From Planctomycetota bacterium (GTDB taxonomy: Bacteria > Planctomycetota > UBA1135): a stretch of DNA of 6,055 bases. Positions 1 to 5,579 of the stretch are shown here, piece after piece. Below the pieces are notes generated by a model. It did not search any database and was not told the DNA's origin. It was given only the letters and a program-made list of their open reading frames with translations. The stretch's first letter is position 1; each line of letters opens with the position of its first letter. Position numbers and translations under genes: made by a program. The stretch covers positions 1 to 6,055 of the forward strand of contig JAQBVK010000156.1 of assembly GCA_027623585.1 (NCBI GenBank), given 5' to 3'.

Positions 1-760
1 GCGCAGCCGCCACCGTGATGGAGTCGCCGGTGTGAACGCCCATCGGATCGAAGTTCTCGATCGAGCACACGATCACGCAGTTGTCCTTGCAATCGCGCAT
101 CACCTCCATCTCGAACTCCTTCCAGCCGAGCAGACACTTCTCGACCAGGATCTCGTTGACCGGCGAGAGGTACAGCCCGCGGCGCGCGATGGTCTCGAAC
201 TCCTCGACGTTCCAGACGATGCCTCCGCCGCTGCCGCCGAGGGTGAAGGCCGGCCGGATCACGCAGGGCAGCCCGATCTTCTCCATCGCGGCGCGCGCCT
301 GATCCATGGTGTGCGCGATCTCGGAGGGGGCGCTGCCGAGCCCGATCTTGGTCATCGCCTGGCGAAACTCGTCGCGGTCCTCGGCTTTGCGAATCACCTC
401 GTAGCGCGCGCCGATCAGTTCGCAGCCGCACTTTTGCAGCACGCCCTGCTCATGCAGCGCCATCGCGGTGTTCAAGCCGGTCTGGCCGCCCATCGTCGGC
501 AGCAGCGCGTCGGGCCGCTCCTTTTCGATGATGCGCGCGACGGACTCCGGCGTGATCGGCTCGACGTAGGTGGCGTCGGCCAATTCCGGATCGGTCATGA
601 TCGTCGCCGGGTTCGAGTTGACCAGGATGACCCGGTAACCCTCTTCCTTCAGCGCGCGGATCGCCTGAGTTCCGGAATAGTCGAACTCACAGGCCTGGCC
701 GATGACGATCGGGCCGGATCCGATCAGGAGGATGCTTTCGAGGTCGTCCCTGCGGGGCAT
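1..760 (-). CDS. carB: Carbamoyl-phosphate synthase large subunit, N-terminal part (cut by window edge)
   Basis: This gene makes the large, ammonia-dependent subunit of cytosolic carbamoyl-phosphate synthase, which with CarA makes carbamoyl phosphate from glutamine, bicarbonate and two ATP for pyrimidine and arginine synthesis. Only the first 253 codons are present; the rest lies left of base 1. The start ATG (760-758) gives MPRRDDLESILLIGSGPIVI, the canonical N-terminus. Further visible landmarks are GQACEFDYSGTQA (21-33), VNSNPATIMTDPE (47-59), LPTMGGQTGLN (87-97), the glycine-rich ATP-grasp loop AFTLGGSGGG (171-180), GWKEFEMEV (212-220) and ENFDPMGVHTGDSIT (235-249). Residue numbering runs in step with E. 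coli CarB, so the ATP-site residues Arg129, Arg169 and Glu215 are all kept. The gene follows aroB by 26 bases on the same strand with no clear Shine-Dalgarno sequence (CCGCCCCAACC before ATG). No carA is visible in the window. Identification is near certain. Confidence 0.97.
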   Translation of the reverse strand, partial: MPRRDDLESILLIGSGPIVIGQACEFDYSGTQAIRALKEEGYRVILVNSNPATIMTDPELADATYVEPITPESVARIIEKERPDALLPTMGGQTGLNTAMALHEQGVLQKCGCELIGARYEVIRKAEDRDEFRQAMTKIGLGSAPSEIAHTMDQARAAMEKIGLPCVIRPAFTLGGSGGGIVWNVEEFETIARRGLYLSPVNEILVEKCLLGWKEFEMEVMRDCKDNCVIVCSIENFDPMGVHTGDSITVAAA

Positions 761-786
761 GGTTGGGGCGGCCGAGTTACGCGATT

Positions 787-1899
787 CTAACCGCGCGCGG
801 TGCGCATACCGAGCGCTTCCTCGATGGCCCGGGCCGCATCGCGCGGCGCCGCGCCGGCCACGATCACGTTGTGGCCGGGAGCGATCGGCAGCACCAAATC
901 CAATTTTTTTGCACTGGCCTTTTTGTCGCGCGCGAGCAAGGCCGTGAGTCGCGCCCGCGAGGGCAGCGCGCCGGGATAGCACAAGGGCAGCCGACAGCGC
1001 GTCAGCAGGCTTTCGATGCGCTCCGCGTACGCCGCGGACGCCAGTCCTTGGCCCGCGGAGAAGCGCACGGCCACCAAGAGGCCGAGCGCGACCGCCTCGC
1101 CGTGCGCGAGTCGCCGCGGTCCCGCCGCGGTCTCGAGCGCGTGCCCGAAGGTGTGGCCGAGGTTCAGCAAGGCGCGTTCGCCGCCTTCGCGCGGATCGGC
1201 GCGCACCACGCGCAACTTCAGCGCGGCGGCGGCCTTGACCGCGGCGAGCAGTTCCGGAGAGGGCCTGCGCAGTGCGGAAGGCGTCGCTCGCTCGAGCCGG
1301 CGCAGGGCCGCCTCACCGTGGAGCATCGCGCTCTTGACGACTTCGCCGAGACCGCAGGACCACTCACGCTCGGGCAAGCTGCGCAGCACGGCCGCGTCGG
1401 CGATCACGAACTCGGGAAACCAGAAGCAGCCCGCGAGATTCTTGCCCTCCGGCAAGTTCACGGCGGTCTTGCCGCCCAGAGCGGCATCGGCCATGCCGAG
1501 CAGAGTCGTCGGGCAAACGCCCCAGCGCACGCCGCGCATCGTCGTTGCCGCGGCGAAACCGGCGAGGTCGGTGCACACGCCGCCGCCGACCGCGACCACG
1601 AGAGAGCCTCGGTCACATCCGGCGGCGAGCAGACGGCGAGTCAGCGCGCCCGCCTTCTCCCAAGTCTTGTTGGCTTCGCCGTGCGGCGCGGGCACCACGC
1701 GCGCGGGCAACTCGAGAGTGGCGAGCGCGCGTCGCAGAGGTGCTTCGCACAAGAGCGCTGCACCGCGGTCGAGCACTGCGAGCACTCGTGAAGGCGCCGG
1801 ATGGAGCCGGCGCACGGCGCGCACCAGCGCGCGTTCGAAGTGCCCGTGACCGAACTCCGGCGCGGCGCAATGCGGATCCATTGCGGACGCCTCGCTCAT
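787..1899 (-). CDS. aroB: 3-dehydroquinate synthase
   Basis: The 370-residue product matches the usual size of cytosolic 3-dehydroquinate synthase, the NAD- and metal-dependent second enzyme of the shikimate pathway, which cyclises DAHP to 3-dehydroquinate. Visible family motifs are the NAD-binding GGGVCTDLAGF (105-115), PTTLLGMADAALGGKTAVN (130-148), GKNLAG (152-157), GLGEVVK (183-189), NLGHTFGHALE (246-256), HGEAVALG (266-273), and ARDKK with LDLVLP (323-338). The likely metal ligands Glu186, His249 and His266 are present, with the same 17-residue spacing between the histidines as E. coli His247 and His264. The chosen ATG overlaps the upstream stop as ATGA, suggesting translational coupling; Met7 is an alternative start. 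Some positions drift from the commonest consensus (CTD for VGD, MAD for QVD, GLGE for GLAE). The GGKT, GKN and DKK motifs still favour dehydroquinate synthase over the related sugar-phosphate cyclases such as 2-deoxy-scyllo-inosose synthase. Confidence 0.94.
   Translation of the reverse strand: MSEASAMDPHCAAPEFGHGHFERALVRAVRRLHPAPSRVLAVLDRGAALLCEAPLRRALATLELPARVVPAPHGEANKTWEKAGALTRRLLAAGCDRGSLVVAVGGGVCTDLAGFAAATTMRGVRWGVCPTTLLGMADAALGGKTAVNLPEGKNLAGCFWFPEFVIADAAVLRSLPEREWSCGLGEVVKSAMLHGEAALRRLERATPSALRRPSPELLAAVKAAAALKLRVVRADPREGGERALLNLGHTFGHALETAAGPRRLAHGEAVALGLLVAVRFSAGQGLASAAYAERIESLLTRCRLPLCYPGALPSRARLTALLARDKKASAKKLDLVLPIAPGHNVIVAGAAPRDAARAIEEALGMRTARG
904..910 (-). other. In-phase A AAA AAA slippery heptamer inside aroB
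   Basis: Seven consecutive A residues on the coding strand span the last base of Ala330 and the codons of Lys331 and Lys332. They are therefore in the X XXY YYZ phase associated with -1 ribosomal slippage, and such runs can also cause RNA polymerase slippage. The normal frame continues through conserved aroB sequence to a stop at 787, so standard decoding gives a full AroB. What makes the site notable is that the -1 frame has no stop through to the carB ATG at 760 and is the carB reading frame. Whether slippage occurs is unknown; I looked for no downstream pseudoknot and assert none. Confidence 0.3.
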
Positions 1900-3230
1900 A
1901 CTTGACGGCGCTTCTGACGCCGGTTCAGTAGTTGCTCCTCCGCCTGGCGCGCGCGCGCGCGGTCGCGCATCACCATCGTGAACAACACCGCGCCCAGCAG
2001 CACCAACATGCCGAACACCACCCAGACGATTTGTCCGGCGAAGGGGGGAGCTTCGGCGCGGATCGGACGCGCATCGGCGAACACGATCAACGGCACCCGC
2101 CGCCAGTTGCCCTGGCCCTTCTCGTTCAGTTCACTGTCCTCGTAGGCCCACATCTGTTGAAACCAGCCGCGGAATTCCCAGGCCGAGAGCACCTTCTCCC
2201 AGTCGAAACGCCCTGGCGTGCGCACCAAGATCGGGTACTCGCCGTAGTTCGAGTTGCGCAGCCACCCTTCACTCAAGAAGGGAGTGCGTACCGGATTCTC
2301 GGCGGTGACGCGGCGCGAACCGTGGAACACCGAGCCGCCGACGCGCACGGCCGCGCCCCGATAGGCCTCAGGTGTTTCGTTGAACTTCGCAAGCAGTTCG
2401 GGGCTCAGCCAAGGAGTGTCGGCGAAGGCGGCGTCGAGCGCTTCCGGATCTTCCCGCAAGGTCATGGCGACGTTCGACAGATGCCAGGTCGCGTCCATGT
2501 CGGGCGAGGACTCCACGCCCATCGGAGGGTCCACCACCGAGGACAACAGTCCGAGGTCCGGGCTCTGCGCAGGCTCCGCGCGCGGTACCGAAGCCTGAAT
2601 CGTGCAGCCGAAGAACAGCGGCAGTGTGCGGCGCTCGGCGCCAACGGGGAGAGAATGACGCTTCAAGTAATAGCCGTCGGCGAGCACCCAATCGCCGGGC
2701 TGGTAGCGGCGTGAAGGTTCGATGACCGAGACGTGCACCGCCTCGTGCCCGCCGTCACTGCGCAACACGGTCCAATACTCCGGAGCCGCGCCGACGCCGC
2801 GGGTGCGCAGCCCGGCTTCGATCACGGTGCCGCGCATGCGGAACAATTCGCCGCGCAATTCGTTCGTACGCGTTGCGAGTTCCGTGAACGGGAACGCCGG
2901 TTCGCCCAGGCGCTGCAGAATCGAGGGCAGCAAGGTGCGCGCATTCGCCGCCAAGTGGGCGGAGGCATCCGCTTCCAACTCGACCTGTTCAGACAGCGTG
3001 GCGTCGCGGACACCGGCCAGGAGCTCGTGGTTCACCGTCGCGAGCGCGAGACTCTGGTGGTCGTTGATCGCGTCCTGCACCTCCGCGGGCGCGGGCTTCT
3101 TGTTCGTGAATTCCAAGGTCACGAACAGGAGCAGCGCCAGACCCGCCGTCGCGGCGACCGCCACCATGCGGCGCTTGTCGCGGGCCGCCAGCTCGCGATG
3201 GGCTTTCTGGAGTGATTCGCGCCTGCTCAT
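1896..3230 (-). CDS. Uncharacterised anchored protein with two membrane segments and two related soluble domains
   Basis: I do not recognise a named family. The 444-residue product has a basic N-terminus (RDKRR, 18-22), a membrane segment at about 22-41 (VAVAATAGLALLLFVTLE), a soluble part of some 355 residues, a second membrane segment at about 401-421, and a very basic Arg/Ala/Gln-rich tail to residue 444. Charge placement predicts both ends in the cytoplasm and the bulk outside the inner membrane. Two regions of the soluble part look alike: about 125-212 contains a beta-rich stretch with GDWVLADGYYLK (179-190) and RRTLPLFFG, while about 287-388 contains WEFRGWFQQMWAYE (351-364) and RRVPLIVFA. 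Both suggest a small OB-like fold and an old duplication. The start at Met 3230 is chosen because it forms an ATGA overlap with the upstream hydrolase stop and places a sensible charged segment before the first membrane helix; an extension back to 3323 would run into that gene. It overlaps aroB in the same way downstream. It resembles Planctomycetota hypothetical proteins, by inference only. Confidence 0.85.
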   Translation of the reverse strand: MSRRESLQKAHRELAARDKRRMVAVAATAGLALLLFVTLEFTNKKPAPAEVQDAINDHQSLALATVNHELLAGVRDATLSEQVELEADASAHLAANARTLLPSILQRLGEPAFPFTELATRTNELRGELFRMRGTVIEAGLRTRGVGAAPEYWTVLRSDGGHEAVHVSVIEPSRRYQPGDWVLADGYYLKRHSLPVGAERRTLPLFFGCTIQASVPRAEPAQSPDLGLLSSVVDPPMGVESSPDMDATWHLSNVAMTLREDPEALDAAFADTPWLSPELLAKFNETPEAYRGAAVRVGGSVFHGSRRVTAENPVRTPFLSEGWLRNSNYGEYPILVRTPGRFDWEKVLSAWEFRGWFQQMWAYEDSELNEKGQGNWRRVPLIVFADARPIRAEAPPFAGQIVWVVFGMLVLLGAVLFTMVMRDRARARQAEEQLLNRRQKRRQV

Positions 3231-3952
3231 GCTTTGATTCCACGATAGTCGCGCGCCGCGGCGCAGAAACCGGCGAACAAGCCGCGACTCGCGGCGGCCG
3301 CAGGATCGCGTTCGGGGTGCCACTGCACGCCTAGCGCGAAGCGGCGTCCCGGGATCTCGACGGCTTCGAGCACGGCGTCGTCGGACCAGCCGACGGCGAT
3401 CGCGCCTTCACCGGGCGCCGCGAGGGCTTGGTGATGGAAGGAGGAGACCTCGATCGTGACGTTTCCCGAGAGTCGCGCCAAACGGGAGCCTTCGGTGAGT
3501 CTGACCACGTGGCGCGCGCCGCCGCCATGCGCGCCGGCGTTCGGAAGGTCTTGAACGAAGGGCGCGCCGTTGGCGAGTCCCAGAATCTGGTGCCCCAGGC
3601 AGACACCGAGCAGCGGGAGATCGCGGCGCAGGGCTTCGCGCGCGAGCGCGAGCACCTGCTCTTGCTGCACGAGCGGAACCGGCTTGCACACCGGCAGCGG
3701 CGCGGGACCGCCGAGTCCGCGTAAATCCGGATCGTCACCGCCCGTGAGCAGGAGTCCGTCGCAGCGGGCGAGGATGCGCAGCGCTTCCTCAGGCGGCGCG
3801 TCCGCCGGAATGAGCACTGCGTCGGCGCCGGCGGCGCGCAGGCACTCGACGTACTCCGGAAAGAGCTGATACCGGCGCCGTCCCGTGTAGAGCGGCGGTT
3901 CCAGCAACTCGACCGTCAGCGCGATGCAAGGCTGCGCTGAATCCTTCGTCAT
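3227..3952 (-). CDS. Class I glutamine amidotransferase-like hydrolase, peptidase C26 family (PuuD-like)
   Basis: This 241-residue cytosolic protein has the alpha/beta-hydrolase-like class I glutamine amidotransferase fold of the C26 family, whose characterised members cleave gamma-glutamyl amides such as gamma-glutamyl-GABA. Visible motifs are LLTGGDDPDL (68-77), the nucleophile elbow LLGVCLGHQILGLANGAPF (114-132) with Cys118, SFHHQAL (171-177), and GVQWHPERD (208-216) with His212 and Glu214, so the Cys-His-Glu triad is complete. Length is typical of stand-alone C26 enzymes; no synthase domain is attached. Most C26 members read CRG at the nucleophile, whereas this one reads CLGH as CarA and GuaA do, so the true substrate is open. 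CarA itself is excluded because its N-terminal domain is absent. The ATG at 3952 is preceded by AGGAG. The gene heads the coupled minus-strand cluster. No putrescine-pathway genes are nearby, so PuuD function is not supported by context. Confidence 0.88.
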   Translation of the reverse strand: MTKDSAQPCIALTVELLEPPLYTGRRRYQLFPEYVECLRAAGADAVLIPADAPPEEALRILARCDGLLLTGGDDPDLRGLGGPAPLPVCKPVPLVQQEQVLALAREALRRDLPLLGVCLGHQILGLANGAPFVQDLPNAGAHGGGARHVVRLTEGSRLARLSGNVTIEVSSFHHQALAAPGEGAIAVGWSDDAVLEAVEIPGRRFALGVQWHPERDPAAAASRGLFAGFCAAARDYRGIKA

Positions 3953-3977
3953 CGCTCCTATACTAGTCGCGCTGACG
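3953..3977. promoter_or_regulatory. 25-base divergent start region between the hydrolase and lpxD
   Basis: Two divergent start codons are separated by only 25 bases. The spacer carries an unusually AT-rich patch for this GC-rich segment. It includes TATACT (3959-3964, plus strand, 5 of 6 matches to the -10 consensus) and the palindrome ACTAGT (3962-3967). If TATACT works as a -10 box for lpxD, transcription would start near 3971, leaving a leader of only about seven bases. No good -35 box is visible at the right distance, and any upstream elements must lie inside the opposite gene. Assignment as a promoter is an inference. Confidence 0.45.
3955..3959 (-). promoter_or_regulatory. Shine-Dalgarno AGGAG of the hydrolase gene
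   Basis: AGGAG on the minus strand is followed by CG and then the ATG at 3952. It supports this start over the longer open frame reaching 4219, whose extra residues are low-quality sequence antisense to lpxD. The two-base gap is shorter than usual, and the same GGAGCG-start layout appears before folC. Confidence 0.55.
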
Positions 3978-5048
3978 ATGGATCCGCTTACGGCCTCCGA
4001 GATCGCTGCGCTGGTGGGTGGCCAGTTGGAAGGCGAGCCGGGACGCTTGCTTTCGCGCGTACGGGATTTGCGTGAGGCCGGCCCCGAAGACGTCGCCTTT
4101 TTCTCGATCCATCCCGGTTTGGGAGGCCGCGGTCCGGGCCTGGCGGAACGCGCCGATTTTGCAGCTTGCAAGGCGGGCCTGCTGTTGATCGAGAGCGCCG
4201 CCGATGCCGCCGGGCGCACCTGCGTGCGCGTGAAGAGCCCATCGCTCGCAGCAACGATCTTGGCTCGTCACTTCTGCGGCCTGCCGCCGCGCAACGAGCC
4301 CTCGGCGATACCGCCCCGCGGTCCGGTCCGCATTCATCCACAGGCCTTGGTCGAAGAAGGTGCGACGCTCGGCGCCGCCTGCGTGATCGGTCCCGGTTGC
4401 GTCGTGCGATCAGGGGCTGCGATCGGCGCCGGCGCGGTCTTGAGCGAACGCGTCAGCGTCGGCAAGGGCTCCATCGTGGGCGAGCGCACCCAACTCGGTC
4501 CCGGTGTCGTGATCTATGCCGGCGTGCATTTGGGAGCGCGCTGCATGGTTCATGCGAACGTCGTGATCGGCGCGCCCGGATTCGGTTACGCCTGGGACGG
4601 CAAGCGGCATCTGGCGATGCCGCAGGTGGGCGGTGTGCAGATCGGGAACGAAGTGGAGATCGGCGCCGGATCTTGCGTGGACGCCGGCACCTTCCGCCCG
4701 ACCGTGATCGGTGACGGCAGCATCCTCGACAACATGGTGCAAGTGGGCCACAACGCGCAGATCGGACGCGCCGTGGTCCTGTGCGGACAAGTGGGAGTCA
4801 GCGGTGGCGCGAAGCTCGGCGACGGCGTGATCGTCGGCGGTCAGGCTGGGATCACGGGACACGTTTCGATCGGCGCCGGTGCAGTCGTGGGCGGCTCCGC
4901 CACGGTCGGCAACGACATCAAGCCCGGCGCGAGCGTTCAAGGCATGCCCGCGGTCGACATCGGGCTCTACCGTCGCATGCAGGCAACGCTGCGGCGTCTC
5001 ACTCGTCAGTCCCGCGCGGCGGCGAGTGACGATTCGTCCGGCGGCTGA
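3978..5048 (+). CDS. lpxD: UDP-3-O-acylglucosamine N-acyltransferase
   Basis: LpxD catalyses the third step of lipid A synthesis, moving a hydroxyacyl chain from acyl-carrier protein onto the 2-amine of UDP-3-O-acyl-glucosamine in the cytosol. The 356-residue product has the N-terminal uridine-binding domain (LTASEIAALVGGQLEG at 4-19, DLREAGPEDVAFFS at 30-43), a left-handed beta-helix of hexapeptide repeats from about 115 to 318, and a C-terminal helical tail (YRRMQATLRRL, 331-341). Signature stretches are GAPGFGYAWDG (198-208), MPQVGGVQIG (214-223), DNMVQVGHNAQIG (251-263) with catalytic-type His258, and GITGH (291-295) with His295. The 37-residue gap between the histidines equals that of E. 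coli His239 and His276. The usual IDRG reads VDAG here (234-237). The ATG at 3978 gives the normal N-terminus; an upstream ATG at 3924 would overlap the divergent gene. It has no clear Shine-Dalgarno sequence, and no lpxA, lpxC or fabZ lies beside it. Confidence 0.93.
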   Translation: MDPLTASEIAALVGGQLEGEPGRLLSRVRDLREAGPEDVAFFSIHPGLGGRGPGLAERADFAACKAGLLLIESAADAAGRTCVRVKSPSLAATILARHFCGLPPRNEPSAIPPRGPVRIHPQALVEEGATLGAACVIGPGCVVRSGAAIGAGAVLSERVSVGKGSIVGERTQLGPGVVIYAGVHLGARCMVHANVVIGAPGFGYAWDGKRHLAMPQVGGVQIGNEVEIGAGSCVDAGTFRPTVIGDGSILDNMVQVGHNAQIGRAVVLCGQVGVSGGAKLGDGVIVGGQAGITGHVSIGAGAVVGGSATVGNDIKPGASVQGMPAVDIGLYRRMQATLRRLTRQSRAAASDDSSGG

Positions 5049-5067
5049 AAAACTGCCCGGGCGAGGC

Positions 5068-5526
5068 TCAGGCTGCGATGCGCAGGTGAAGCTGGAGCAA
5101 GTTGCGGCGATGCGCTCCGTTGTTGAGGGCTTCGAGCGCGGCGGCGAACACTGCCCACTGCAAGGCAGTGACGTGCTCTTGAGGACGCAGGAGTTCGGCT
5201 CCTCGCGCGAGTTGAAAGCCCACTGGCCAGTGCACGAGTTGCAGGTCGCCGATCTCTTCGAGCAAACCGGAGGGGGGGGCAACCAGGTCGTGCGCGTAGT
5301 CGAGGCCGAGCTCGGCCCGGACGCGACGCATGGCTGCGCGCCGCAAATCTTCATTCAATCCGACGCTCCCCGTGACGGGTCGCCAAGCTTCCTCGTGCTG
5401 CGGCTCGTGCCGGAGCAGCAGATACTCGGGGCCAACCGCGCCGAAGCGATAGACGAACACGTCCACCTCATGGCGCAAGCCTAAGTCGCCGAATTCGGCG
5501 GGCAGGATGCCGTAGGGCTGATTCAT
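5068..5526 (-). CDS. Nudix-family protein with a degenerate Nudix box
   Basis: This 152-residue cytosolic protein has Nudix-fold features: an early strand VDVFVYRF (21-28), YLLLRHE (35-41), AWRPVTGSV (47-55), a Nudix-box helix at 53-75, and a C-terminal helix with AHRRNLLQLH (138-147). Family members hydrolyse nucleoside diphosphates linked to another moiety, using glutamates of the box to bind metal. Aligned to G-x5-E-x7-R-E-U-x-E-E-x-G-U, the box keeps Gly53, Glu59, Arg67, Val69, Glu72, Gly74 and Leu75. The Glu after Arg67 is Arg68 and the first Glu of the EE pair is Ala71. Activity may therefore be reduced, changed or absent. The AWRPVTGSV segment resembles the dihydroneopterin triphosphate pyrophosphatase-like branch, and folC lies next door, so a folate role is possible but speculative. 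The start has no clear Shine-Dalgarno sequence and an inverted repeat sits just upstream. It converges with lpxD. Confidence 0.85.
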   Translation of the reverse strand: MNQPYGILPAEFGDLGLRHEVDVFVYRFGAVGPEYLLLRHEPQHEEAWRPVTGSVGLNEDLRRAAMRRVRAELGLDYAHDLVAPPSGLLEEIGDLQLVHWPVGFQLARGAELLRPQEHVTALQWAVFAAALEALNNGAHRRNLLQLHLRIAA

Positions 5527-5531
5527 GGGTT

Positions 5532-5546
5532 CAGGCCGGAGGCCTG
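5532..5546. repeat. Perfect 6-base inverted repeat between the Nudix gene and folC
   Basis: CAGGCC and GGCCTG flank a three-base spacer (GGA), so the site is symmetric on both strands. It lies in the 53-base divergent spacer and begins five bases upstream of the Nudix start codon. In the Nudix transcript it could fold into a GC-rich hairpin covering the position of a Shine-Dalgarno sequence; as DNA it could be a small operator shared by both genes. Neither role is demonstrated, and short GC palindromes arise often by chance in sequence of this composition. Confidence 0.5.
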
Positions 5547-5571
5547 GAAAAGGCTACCCTGTGCATCGGAC

Positions 5572-5577
5572 GAGGAG
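5572..5577 (+). promoter_or_regulatory. Shine-Dalgarno GAGGAG supporting the GTG start of folC
   Basis: GAGGAG is followed by CG and then GTG at 5580. The in-frame ATG at 5601 would sit 23 bases from this site and has no ribosome-binding sequence of its own, so the site favours GTG. The gap to GTG is short (two bases from the last G, four from the GAGG core). Confidence 0.5.
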
Positions 5578-5579
5578 CG

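Noticed and set aside
32..790. Long plus-strand open frame of 252 codons
   Set aside because: It is the antisense of carB, whose minus-strand translation matches the conserved CarB N-terminus throughout. The plus-strand protein is rich in His, Arg, Asp and Ala with no recognisable motif, as expected for a high-GC shadow frame.
763..1791. Plus-strand open frame of 342 codons opposite aroB
   Set aside because: The minus strand encodes an unmistakable dehydroquinate synthase with its metal ligands. The plus frame is Arg/Ala/Gly/Gln-rich composition-driven sequence.
787..1899. aroB as an aminocyclitol antibiotic cyclase (2-deoxy-scyllo-inosose or valiolone synthase type)
   Set aside because: A few positions drift that way, but the GGKT, GKN, NLGHTFGH and DKK motifs and the coupling to core genes favour dehydroquinate synthase. 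No aminotransferase or sugar-modifying genes are nearby.
1932..2714. Plus-strand open frame of 260 codons opposite the membrane protein
   Set aside because: The minus-strand reading has two well-placed membrane helices with sensible flanking charges and start/stop overlaps with both neighbours. The plus frame is Arg/His/Gln-rich with no features.
3953..4219. N-terminal extension of the hydrolase gene to 4219
   Set aside because: The extra 89 residues are Ser/Pro/Arg/Ala-rich, antisense to lpxD, and absent from the family. The ATG at 3952 has its own AGGAG site.
5049..5067. Possible terminator between the convergent lpxD and Nudix genes
   Set aside because: The spacer has GCCCGGGC (5055-5062), which is palindromic but leaves no room for a loop. 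The T run on the minus strand follows no real stem, so a bidirectional terminator is not supported.
4410..5354. Minus-strand open frame of 314 codons opposite lpxD and part of the Nudix gene
   Set aside because: It overlaps the well-supported lpxD almost entirely. Its His/Asp/Ala-rich repeats simply mirror the hexapeptide repeats on the other strand.
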